Under the pieces are notes generated by a model. It did not search any database, was not told the DNA's origin, and worked only from the letters and a program-made list of their open reading frames with translations. Shown here piece after piece: positions 13,701 to 25,700 of a stretch of DNA of 64,000 nt. Made by a program: the position numbers and the translations under genes. Source of the stretch: Apteryx mantelli (lineage: Eukaryota > Chordata > Aves > Apterygiformes > Apterygidae); contig NC_089980.1 of the NCBI RefSeq assembly GCF_036417845.1, forward strand, positions 40,422,501 to 40,486,500, given 5' to 3'. How positions within the stretch are numbered: the stretch's first letter is position 1; each line of letters opens with the position of its first letter.

Positions 13701-16700
13701 TGTTATTTTGAATTTTATAGGATTGTAAAACAGAATGTTTTAGGAATAGGATATTGAAATAAGATAATGATCTCCCGCAGCTATAGAAATTAAGAAAAAA
13801 AACAGAGATGTGTATACATATTCTTCTCCAAGGAACAGATAAATGTAGTGTGGTCATTGCTGTCTTCAGAGAAAGAATCATTGTGTTGCATTCTGTGGTT
13901 TTCTAAGTAACATTCATCAAATGGAGGGGATATGGACAGAGATGGAGTCAAGCATGTGCTAATTGGCCCCAGGGCTGGCTTGAATGTCCAGACACCTGTG
14001 ACAATTTAAGTAATAGCTGATAAGGAACTCTTCATAGTACTTATTCTTAGGGAAACTGAAAACAGTCTCCCTTCTCATACATATTTCCTTTTCACCACTG
14101 TCTAAATAGACTGAAGACAATGGTCAGCAAGGTTTATTTTTGCTGGATGTAGATCATTATGATTATCATGTTAATCGGGTTGCTTGCATTTAAGATATTT
14201 TATATAGAAGATAAATTACATCAGACGAGTGATAATGAGTAGAAAGCAGAGGGAATAAAAATCTTTTTTCTCCAAATCTAGGCAGATGGGAATGACAGGT
14301 TAAATGAATGACAGGTGCCAACAGAGACACATACAGCTCTGGAATAGAAATTCCATGATCTTAGTGGGGAATTCTTGGTCAACTAAAGGCAATAAATTGA
14401 CACCCTTGCATTTGTCAGAAAGACCCTACTTTCCTCACAGACAGAAATTTCAAGCTACCATTTCAAGTTTTTGTGATTTTTATAACCTAAGCCTATGAGA
14501 TCCTTCCCTCATGAAATGAAGGTTGACGCATGCTTTGCCTTTGCAGCCTATGATAGGGGTCATTTCCCATTTTATCTCCCATAACTGCATGCTGGCTGTT
14601 TGCATCTTCTCATCTCTCCAGCCCTCTAGCTGTGTGTCTTCCACAATTTAGTTGTAGACCTGGAATATTACAATGATTTTGTTTCTACTCACTAATATAT
14701 TATCAGGATAAAAACAGACCCATTTTAGAGAGCTATTATCTCCATTTAAGAGGCAACAAAACTGAAGCACCTAGATATTAAGCAATATACTCACCTTTAC
14801 ACATTTAGCCAAGAGGAAGAACAAAAGCCATTACTCAAATGAAGGAGCATATTTCCTACCCTCTCTATTCTGATGCCAACTGACCTTGACAACACAGAAC
14901 AACATTTTCTCATATGTGGTTTTGCTCTTTACATTTCTTTTTTGTTTTGCTTACTACCATAATTGTTTACTTGAAGTGTTTGGTGTTAATTACAGTAAAC
15001 ATTTTTCCATTTCTGTGCAGATGGAAAATGCACTAGAATATAACTGCATGGTTCAAGTTTATCATCTGCTCATCTCTTGACAGAGATCAATATAGATTAG
15101 AGGTAAGTCTGTTTATCCATATTTATTTTCAAAAACCAAAATGATATGCAACAGATTTATAATTAAGCTGAAGTGATGATGTTTTTGTATAGCTTAGTTA
15201 AATGGATTTGCCACCATGCATTAGAGTAGAAGCTATAAAAGCAGACCAGATGTTGCACTTTTTTTTTCCCCTTCTGTGCTGCAGTTTGCGTGAGAATCCT
15301 ACATCCTAAACAAAGCTTGAGGTCAAAGTTTTCAAACCTGGGGATCTAATATTAGTCTTCTAAAGTTAGGTGGCTTGATTTAGAAAAGGAATGAACAGCC
15401 CCAGCTAGCATTAAAATCTGAATTTACTCAGCGATTATGTGCCCAAACACAGTGGTATCTTTAAGTTCCCAAGCCTGTTGCACTCAAAGTTTCTCATGTA
15501 GCTTTTGACTTGTTGCTCAGACATTTACATTTAGCCATGAGTAAAATGAGCAGAGCTGTAATACTGTTAGGCCTATTTTACAGGTGAGCTGCAGCAGGAC
15601 TCCTGCACAGTATGTTGCTCTACCAAACTAATGTAAGCCCTCCCAAGAATCCTCAGTATACACAGCCTCCCTTGCTACACACAGAAAAGTCAGCAAGGCA
15701 CAGCTTGGCACTTGCACATACCTCAGTGCCGTGGCCTGCAAGCTGTGAGATATGCTTTCATATCCCCATACTGCCTGGTTTGAAGGAGGGACTGGAGCTC
15801 CCTAGCTACTTGCAGTGTGTACTAATGCTGCCTCCAAAATCATTTTCTCTTTCTTCTCTGTCACTCTCCCTCTCTCTGTCCTTAGAAACAAGCAAGCAAC
15901 CAAGCAACCCCCAAAACCCAACAGCGCATTGGTAGCATCTTCAGGGGATCTCAACAGAATGGTCCCAGAGGTGGCTGGGAATGCTTTAAAGCTTTCCAGC
16001 TTGCTGAGATAATCTACCTCACCAGTTCCACTTGGAGATCGTGGCCTAAGCACAAAGATCAAGCAGGACACTTTTTACATCAGATGTCATAGGTCCAAAC
16101 AGCTGAAGGCTGCTTTACTTCCTTGCATGGCAGCTAACGCTGACAGGATAAAAGCCCTACAGGCTCAGAAAATTCAGGAGATGATACTCAGAAAGTTTTG
16201 TAAGAAGTATCTCCTATATTCTTCCTTATTCTCTCCAGTATCAGCTCAGGGAAGGTCCCGCTGACTTTGCTGGAAATATTTTGGTGAAAGCAGGAGTCAG
16301 CCTGAGGTATAAAAAAGATAGATTGCATAAGACAATACAAAGCACCTGAGACTCAAAGACATAAACAAGTATCTTTGTGTTCAAGACTCTGGTATCAGCT
16401 GGTTTGGCAAGCATTTTACCCTGTTCACTTACTGAGGACATAAGAGTACACTGGGCCCATGATTCTCATCTTCTCACTTGCTAGAGTTGGACAGAGCTAG
16501 ACTTTGCAGGTAAAATTTTGTCCTCACTGAACAGAAAGGGTGTTTTACCATTGTCTTTGGTGGAGTCAGGATTTCACAAAATTTCATATTCCATGCACAA
16601 TGAAATCACTCTGGTTAGTCATGAGACAGAGACGCCAGGAGTGTAGTCCTCACATCATGGAAAAAAATAGACTTGGGCAAGGACGTATTAAAATCAAATT

Positions 16701-19700
16701 ACACAATTGCTTCCACGCAGAGCTGTTTTCTCCAATTGCTAGCCACAGTCATTATGTGCCCTGGGTGACTCATGGACCTTACGTTGCCCATCAACAGCAA
16801 AAGCCATTTGGAGTTAGATAAAAGCCCTTAAAACGTATTCCTTAAAATGTATAGCTCACAATATTTTGAGCATCAGTAACTGTGATGTGAATCATCTGAT
16901 GCATTGAAAGTTTGTTTATTGCTACTTCAGTTTTTAAACAAACAGTATGCCTAATAGCTCTTAGAAACTGCAAGATGGACCCAATCAAGCAATAAAGAAT
17001 CTGCACTGATGTTGATTGAGAGTGTTTTTGCTCAGTGCATTCAGACTATAGCAGCCTGGCTTTGCAATATGCCACACATCCAGCACTTCCTCAGTTCAGC
17101 CAATAGAATGAGCATGTAACAAAGGAAAATGTTCTGCAGTGCTCATGTCAAATTATTATTTTTAGAATTAAAAGGAGATTATTTCTCAGTTCTGGGGTTT
17201 CTTTAATTTCAATTGGCTCTTTAAAACAATGACTTACATTTTGAGCTTCCATACTACTCATACTATTTTTGCTCATGCAAGCACTTTTAGGGAAGTTAAT
17301 ACACAACAAAGGAACTTCTTATGAGTAATGGTTTCAGAATAAGCAGGGATTTTTAAAGAAATGTAGTTGCTTGCTCTACACTAGGATTTTTTAAATTGCC
17401 TAAGGACATCATTAGCATCTTTAGGCAGTTATATATATATATATTTTAAAACTGTCCTTTAGTCTCTTGGACTGATTAATGGAACATTTCTTATGGTGAA
17501 TAATTCAATGCCTTGGAACAGTATTCCAATCACAGCTGATTATAAATTAACACTCATTTTAACTGATGCAGATAATCATGCCAATGTCACAGCAAATACA
17601 TTGTCAAGCATTACGTATGGATAGTATAATGTAAACAAGAAGCTGAGAACTCCATTATCTGCTGGTGCGTCACTATCAGTGATTTCTAAATATATCATCA
17701 TTGTTTAGACCGCATTCAGACTGCCTAGAATAACGTGCTACTTATAAACAGCAGATGCAATTGTTTTCTTAGGTGGTGTAATTAGCAACAAAAAGTAGTA
17801 AGGTCTTCTTTACTACCAGTCTAAATGCTTGCTCAGGATATTGGAAAACAAAGTATCTTCCTTGGACTCCCATGATAGGCCATACTTCCCTTCCAACAAA
17901 TAAAGAAATTTGATTAAGAGGAAAGAAACAGCACAAAACTAATAAATAAATTTGCATTTTTATACAGAATCAAAATAAAACATGAATTCTTGTAGCACTG
18001 TGGACCTTAGTTTTCCCTCCCTGCTGTTGTGAATGACCAGTAGAGATACAGGCCTTTTTGCACCACTTCCTTTCTTTTCCCCCTCCAAGGATTCACATCC
18101 ATATTTTGTGAGATAACAAAGTCCCAGAGTAAGCAAATGCATGCTTGCATGTTCTTTCCAGTCTTCAGAGCAAAATGTTGCCTGTCATCTTTTTTTACCA
18201 TAGTCCCCCTGTCTTTGTTCATAAATAGAGCTGCTGTGGGGCTCTGTGAGATTCTTCTTCTCATTTCTTTACAGCTTTTTAACTAGTAGCCTTTCAGCAT
18301 ACAAATGAGTTTAGACTTTTCAGAGCAGAATTACAAATGGATATTTCATTCCTGAGATACTCTGATTCCTGCTCTTCATTCATAGAAACAGATGCAAGGT
18401 AGTATTTTACTTGCTATGTATAAAATAAATACAGACTCACACTGCTGAGCTAAAGTACTGTAGTATATATAACATATAGTGGCCCCATTTTTTTTGTCAA
18501 TGTCACATTAAAGGCTTATTTCTGATTAGACTTGTTAGAGACTCATGTAAGGCTCTTACATTATTTCAGGATCTCTGTTATTTCCAGGTGACAGGAGAGC
18601 TAACTAGGAGCACTAATTAGGAAATTCCCTTCTGATACGAAGCTCAAGTCCTATTTATTTCACTTGTTTGCAGGACATAGACCTCGCAGTGGACTATTCC
18701 GTGACTCAAGTTTTCCTCTACATATTCACATTTCACTTTAAGCCCAAACAACCAAAACCCTCACCACAATCAAAGCAATTCAGAAAAGACATTTCTAGTT
18801 ATATTTGGATGCTGATCTCAGCCATTAAGAAAATATATAGCAACTCTGTGGAGAGGAAAAACACTGATGTTAAAATAGCCCTAGCATATTATGTAATGCA
18901 TTTTCTTTGTATTTATATGTTTGTTTCTAATAGCCATTTTATTTTTACCAGGAAATGAGCTGGAGTCTATATTTTTGGACAGATTATTCGATCCTCAATT
19001 CTGTTCCAAACCAAAAATAAATAATATTTTTAGCCACATCAAATTCGGGTAATGTTGATTAATTATGACAGCTTTGCCTGCTTCTCCAGAAGTTTCAGGT
19101 TACAGGTCACATCTAGAATGAAAATGTACATTTTCCTGTACAAACCAAATGGATCTTGGAATACCCAAGTAAAAAAAACAACTTCCACTAGTCAATTTTG
19201 AATTATAATTTTCCATAAAAGCATCTTATATGTGTCTCCAGAAGTAAAACCATCGTCTTTAAAAGCTGTGGTCCTAAGTCTGTTTATAACCATGAGGTAG
19301 GTTAATGTATATCTATTTATTACTCTCACCCTCCCCCCAACCTTATTTTTGTTTGTTCTGTTTAGTCAGGCATAGAATGACATTTCTGTGCATTCAGAAC
19401 ATCTCAGGCTTTTTCATGTAGTACTTCTAACAGGTCATTTCACTCAGCGATCATATTTTGACATTTGATAAGTAATTAAGTAAAGGAAAGAACAGCTGTT
19501 AAGAAAATGCTTGGTGACAGTCTGTAGATGATTTAAGGCCAATTCACGAATCACATAATCCCCATTTAAATCTAAAATGTCATGAGATGAACAGCAAAAA
19601 ATTGCATGATGCTTTTGTAGTCTAACAAAGAATTAGTCTTCATCAGCTTCAATATCTGAATGTGCCATCAAATACTCATGTGATCCTCTATGAGAAGCTT

Positions 19701-22700
19701 AGACTCCCATATCCTACAGAACACATAATAACCTTACGACAAACAGTAAATACAATAAACAATTACAAAAGAAGGAAGTTTACTGGATTTCTTTCTTAAA
19801 CTCCAGCAGCGTTCTTCCTTAGCTTTCATGCTATTTATTTTTGCATGTCAATAACTTAGAACAAGAAATCAGATAGATCAAAGCTGGTATATTTGAGATA
19901 AAAATGATTGGTAAGCTAAGAATAATACTATGGTCAAGATAGAGAAGAGGAAAAAAGAATAAGCAACATGGAAAAAGCATGACAAAAGTGGCAGAAGACA
20001 AAGGAAAGCAGGTTTATGAATGAAAAGCATTCTGAAAAGTCAGCTGACCAGAGTTTTGGCAGATCTCATGTACACAGTAACTGTTACTTGCACAGCAGCT
20101 AAACCTTGCTGATACTGACCCAGTGATGATATAATGACCACCAATAAAAGTGGATTTTTGGTTTTCATAATATGGAAGGGAAATATACAATTTTACTCCT
20201 CTAAACATACCTTTTTGAAGATTTTCTTAACCGGGTCTTAGCCACAGTATTTAGAATGATATTAATAGATATCTCTTAGCTCTTCAAGAATTTTGACCTC
20301 AAATGGCTGTGGTAGTAGGTGGAATATGTGCCAACCCACATAATAGCCAGCACATGCCATACTGTCAGTACAAATACTGCCCTTCTACTGCTACAACTAC
20401 TTCATTGAAGACTGATTATTCCAGGAGAAGGATTCAATTTGTGATAATTAATAATGGCTATAACATATGAGCCAAAAGAGAAATAAGAAACAAGGTACAA
20501 GCACCTAATACCATACCCAATAGACACTGACTGAAACAGAGTTGTAGCAGTCTCCCAGAGAAGTGGAAAGGCTTGCCATGTGTCTTCTGTGCTTGCAGAT
20601 GCATTCCTGCCTACATTTGGCAAATTCAAATATCCTGGTCAGAGGAAGATATGAACAAGTCCATTTGGCTGGATGCTGTTACGCCACATGGGAATGCTTT
20701 TTAAATTATTGAGATGTTTTCCCCTTCCAAGCTTCCAAAAGGAAGCTTGCCATTGGGCAGGCATGGGCAAAAATTACATTATGCTTTTAGAACCAGGAAG
20801 AGTAGCATGGTTTTCCAGCACTGAGTACATGGACCATGTGGGGAAGTACCAAGACACCTGCTAAATACAGGGTCCTGGTGCACAGGGGAAAGAAAACAAG
20901 GGAACTAGTGAGGGAAGACAGACATGGGCATAATCCCACTCAGGCAAGCACATCGCTGAAGTGGTAGAACAAATGCTACAGTGTCAGAGCACTAGAAAAA
21001 GAAGTGTCAAAACTTCACTGAAGAGGACTGGAGTGCTCAAGGCAGAAGCCGCATAATGTCCATGTCATTATGACAACCACAACTGGATTACAGGGAAGGG
21101 CAGATGGGGACTTCATGCAAGGGACCATGTCTGCAGCCTGCTCGAGTGATGGAGAGGTTTCTCTGGGGCAGTGCCAGGTCTTACCCTCATCAGCAATTCC
21201 TCAGCTTTCCTGAAACTGTAATGCCGCTTCAGAGACCAAGTTAGGCTTTCAGTGTTAGCAGCAGAGAAGGGGAAAAGCATAACCAGACTATGTTTGGAGG
21301 CCTGTGCTTCCTCCCACTGTGCTAAAACAAAAAGTGTTGATACTTCCTTAAATAAGAGTTGGACTAATAAAAGACTGGGCCCCTAAATTATAAGCCTTAG
21401 CAAATTTGACTTGGGAGTGATTAGTTAAGCAAAGATGATTAATGGGGAAAGGCATTTCCCGGCATGTTCAGGAGATCTGAGGACACCAGGTAAAACCTGG
21501 AGCCCTTAATCCTGACAGTCATGAACCATCAAGATCACTGTTAAAGACTGTTTCTTTTTTTAGTGAAATGAATGTTGGAAATATGAAATGCAGAAGGTGA
21601 CATACAGCAATAGACTGTTAATAGCAGCCTTCTCCTGGCAGTTAATACCAGGATTAAAAAATTAACTGGAAAGTAGGACTTGTGTATATTGTTATGTTTA
21701 TAATTCAGAATTAATGCAGAACTCAGAGACATTGCTTTTACAAAATCCTTTTCCTGACCATAACTGTATTTCAAGCCATTCACAGGATGCTGATATGCAT
21801 TTATGAAATTGAAAAGCTAGCCCCCATAGATAGTTTGTGTTGTTATTATTATGATGAGATTTAGAAGGAGAGCAATCGCTTTTGAGATTACATAGGGTAT
21901 CTGGTATAAATATCAGCATGGACACCATTTATAACTATGTGTTAGCTTGAGGTTAAATGAGAAGGGTTTCTGGCACAGGACAATTATACAGTAAAATAAA
22001 CAGGAAGTGTAAAGCCATTCTCCAAACCAGCAGCCAAACAGATCTAATCTGTCAATAAAACATACCAGATTTGGGCTGAAATTCCAAGGCTGGAAGTGCA
22101 ATTTTAAAGGATGCTACAGCTCATTTGTTGCAAAATATTGTAAAGTGGCAGTATCAATAACTCATTTAAGAAGTTGCTGTTTACACAGAATGACTCTCCT
22201 ATCAAAATAGGCTTCCTGGCATTGAGCAGCTAATGAGATCCTAGAGGATTTTCAAATAAAAGGTTAGCATTTATTTAACTGAGAAAGTCTGTCCCTTGAT
22301 AATTTGTACTAACACAATCCTTTGCTATACTTTCAAATAAACACTGAGGAACTGTACTGATGTTTATTTTATTTCTTAAAGGTACTGTTCTTTCTAGAAC
22401 TATGAATGTGACAGATACAACACAGATAATTTCTTTCACAGGATAAAGTCCTCCTCTCATTTCCATCAGACATCTAGAAATTAATGGTATCTTCAGATTG
22501 TTGATTGGCAAATAGATTCTCAAAGGAAAAAGGGTCTATCTACTGCGACAAATACAGCCAGGACCATGGCTGAGTTGAGCATGAATTCCTGACAGGGGAA
22601 GGACAAAATGTACACAAGCATTATCGCTGATAATTCTGGTTTTTAAAAAGTGAATTAGCAGCTATAATAAATTGCCTTTTCCAGTAGGAGCTTCTGTATA

Positions 22701-25700
22701 TATATATTTGTGTATATATTTCCAGATTCATTGCCAAGTATACATCAAATGATCCCAGGAGACATGTTATTAACTACTCTGCTTATAAACTGATGAGAGG
22801 GGCTTTAGCTGGAGCTCACCCCATCTCCAGCTGCTGCAAACTTCTCCTAATCAAAGATGACAAATCCTCGGACCTCATAAAAAGCCTTGCAAGGAGCATG
22901 TTGTCCTTGAAATGCACCTGGTTATGCCAAACTTGAAGGTGGAGGGTAGGGGGGGGCAAAAATGCAGAAGTGTTGAGGGAAGTACCACCCACATTTTCAT
23001 ATTTCAGATGACATCCAGCGGAGTACTCTCAGCAGTGTTGTTTTCACTTTTCAGTTGTGCTGGGGGAAGAGCAATCTGCCAGGGCTCAGCCTACTCACTG
23101 CCTTCTTTCTACCAAGTGTGCTCCATGGGGAATATGTGGGCAGCAGCCCCTGAGCTCCCCAGAGCAGCAGGACTGCACTTCAGCCCTCCTTTACATGCCC
23201 TGTACTCAATGAGTGGCTGCCTAAGGGGCAGTGCTGCTATGGTTCAGGCAATAATAAATATAAATGATCAGTTCTTATTGGGCCATACTGATGTTTGAAA
23301 CACAGTATGTGTTTCCAGTTTAAGAGTGAAGACTGTTGGTTCGGGCTGCCTGATTATAAAGTTAATCATGAGTAGATGTCCAGTAAGTTTTGACATTTCA
23401 TCTGACTGTGAATTATCACCTTGCTTTGTTTCAAGCAGCCTGCCGGAATTGCTTGCTCTGAGACTGAAGGTTTTCCTTTTATGGCTTACAGATTTTGTGG
23501 CTAATTGTGAAGAAAGCCGTTTTTGGAATGCCTGGGCAATACATGCGTGAATCACAGCAGTAAGCCATTGCTTCTGTCTCCTAACATGTATCATGGAACT
23601 ATTTTCTTCCATTCCTTTTGTAGTACAGTACATTCCACACTGTGAATCATTTTCATGCAAAAATAGAAGCCAGTGATGACTCTATGTTCACTTCATAACA
23701 GAAAATCAAGAAATGGCATCCCATAATTAAAGTGCCAGGTTTAGTGGAGTTGAAATGAACTGCTGTGCAGACGGGTTTGAGTGTCAGCTGCAGAGAGATT
23801 AATAGAGGCCTAAGCAAATGTTTCCTAATAAAATGTGATTTAAAAAAAAATCAAGTTCTGGTCCTTGAGCAAGATCTAAAATACCACATAAATGCTTAGT
23901 GCCAGGTCCAAAAAGGGGCTTGGATATTGTAACACTTAATAATGACATACCTAAAAGTAAAATGAAGTGCTGTCATTTACAATGCAGAGTTAGGTGCTTA
24001 TGTTCCCTGTGCAGTGAAAGAGGGGAGCTAAACAGCTAAGAATTGGATATACAATCTAAAACATGCTGGGGTGGGGGAAGTGAAATGCTTAGGCCAGGCA
24101 ATATTTTGGCTGTCTCTTCCACAGACCCTGTCTATTTTGCAAACTGGTTCTGCTGAGCTTTGCCTCCTGAACATGAGCCACTCTGAGTGTAGTCCTCAAC
24201 AGTGGAGTGCCAAGCCTGAACTAGTAATCCTCCTGGGAGTCTGAGTATATTAACTCAGGCTCATTGCCACCCTAATATGGCTAGTCAGCTTCTGGTCAGC
24301 CTGGAGCTTGCACCTGCTTGGGATGAGAGCAGAGAAAGTCTACGCCTTCCTGCAAAAGATCATGTAGACATTCCCTTAGGTACCTAACTCAGGCCATGAC
24401 AGATGATCATTTTGTAAAGACTGGCACTGACTGGAGACTTTACTGTTTTCCAGCTGCTCAGTGCGGGCCATTATTTAGTTCTGCTGGAGGAAGGGACTGC
24501 ATTAATGCTTCCTTTTCCAATTCAGCAATTCAGTCAGGTCAACTTAGATACCGACTGTTTAAGCTCAGTGACTTTGTCCAAAGTAGTTGCCCCTGAGGTA
24601 ATACTCTAGTGGTAGAATAACTTGGGTATTCTTCAGTGAAAATTCATCCAACTGGCTTTTTTTACAGGAAGTTCTGTAACTGGAGGGTTATTAAGTGAGG
24701 CACAGGTGTGAAATATAGCTAGCTCAGAGTTACACAGGTTGTCATTGTTACCATAGGTCTAGCTGGCAATTTAATAAACAGCATACTGAATATTTTGAGT
24801 GAAATGCTAAAATGGAGCTGCAGTGGCCTTGATTCTGATCTCTTGCACTAAAACAGGAATTGTATTACAGAAGCCAGAGAAGTCATGTGATAGAGTGCTA
24901 TTACTGATGATCAGCCTCAATACTGCAAAGGCTGAAGGCATTTTAAGTTTTATGGAATTGCAATTTAAGCAAGAAAGGAATTTTAGCCAATCATTTTCCT
25001 GCCACATGGATATGACATGCATCTAGTCTACTCACTCCTGTCTTAAGCTGAAGAAATATTCATACTTTGAGTCATCTTTGATCTCAATTCATCTTAACCA
25101 TATCTCCAAAATATACCTCCTCCTAAATCTGGTAGATGCTTAGATGCTGCTCAGTTCTTTTAAAACCTTACAAGGGAAGAAAAAAAACATTGTTTATCTT
25201 GTCTATTTTTTATAGGATGTTTAACAATAGCAACAACATACATTGCTTTTCAGTATGCACACCACAAAGGGCCTTCAAGATTGAATAGTCACAACAAGAA
25301 AGCTGAGGAGCTTTAATAGCTTTCCTGAGAGATTTTGGCCAAAATCCTGTAAACATAAGCCCATGTGTCACTCTTCTTCCATGAGCAGTCTCATTAACAC
25401 TACAAAAACAATCACGCAACACAGTTCTTCACAAGCTTTGCTTAAAGGATCAATGCCCTAGTGTACTACAGAATACAAATTGTATATGCTGCAGGCATAT
25501 GAACAAACTGTCATGAGGGTAACAGGATATCATGCATCAGCTGAGATGAAGTTACTATTGATTGTTATGGCATTAACAGATAAGCTTATTACATTTTTCT
25601 GTAATATTTTAAACAGTTACTAATGCCATATTTGTGGTTGTCACTCACACTGAAGTCAAAAGAAGGGAACATCATCAGTGCTTGAACAGCTTCTAAGTCC

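Noticed and set aside
23268-23660. 130-codon minus-strand frame within the STPG4 intron
   Set aside because: Does not resemble the missing STPG4 exon and has no PG motif; a plus-strand frame overlaps it.
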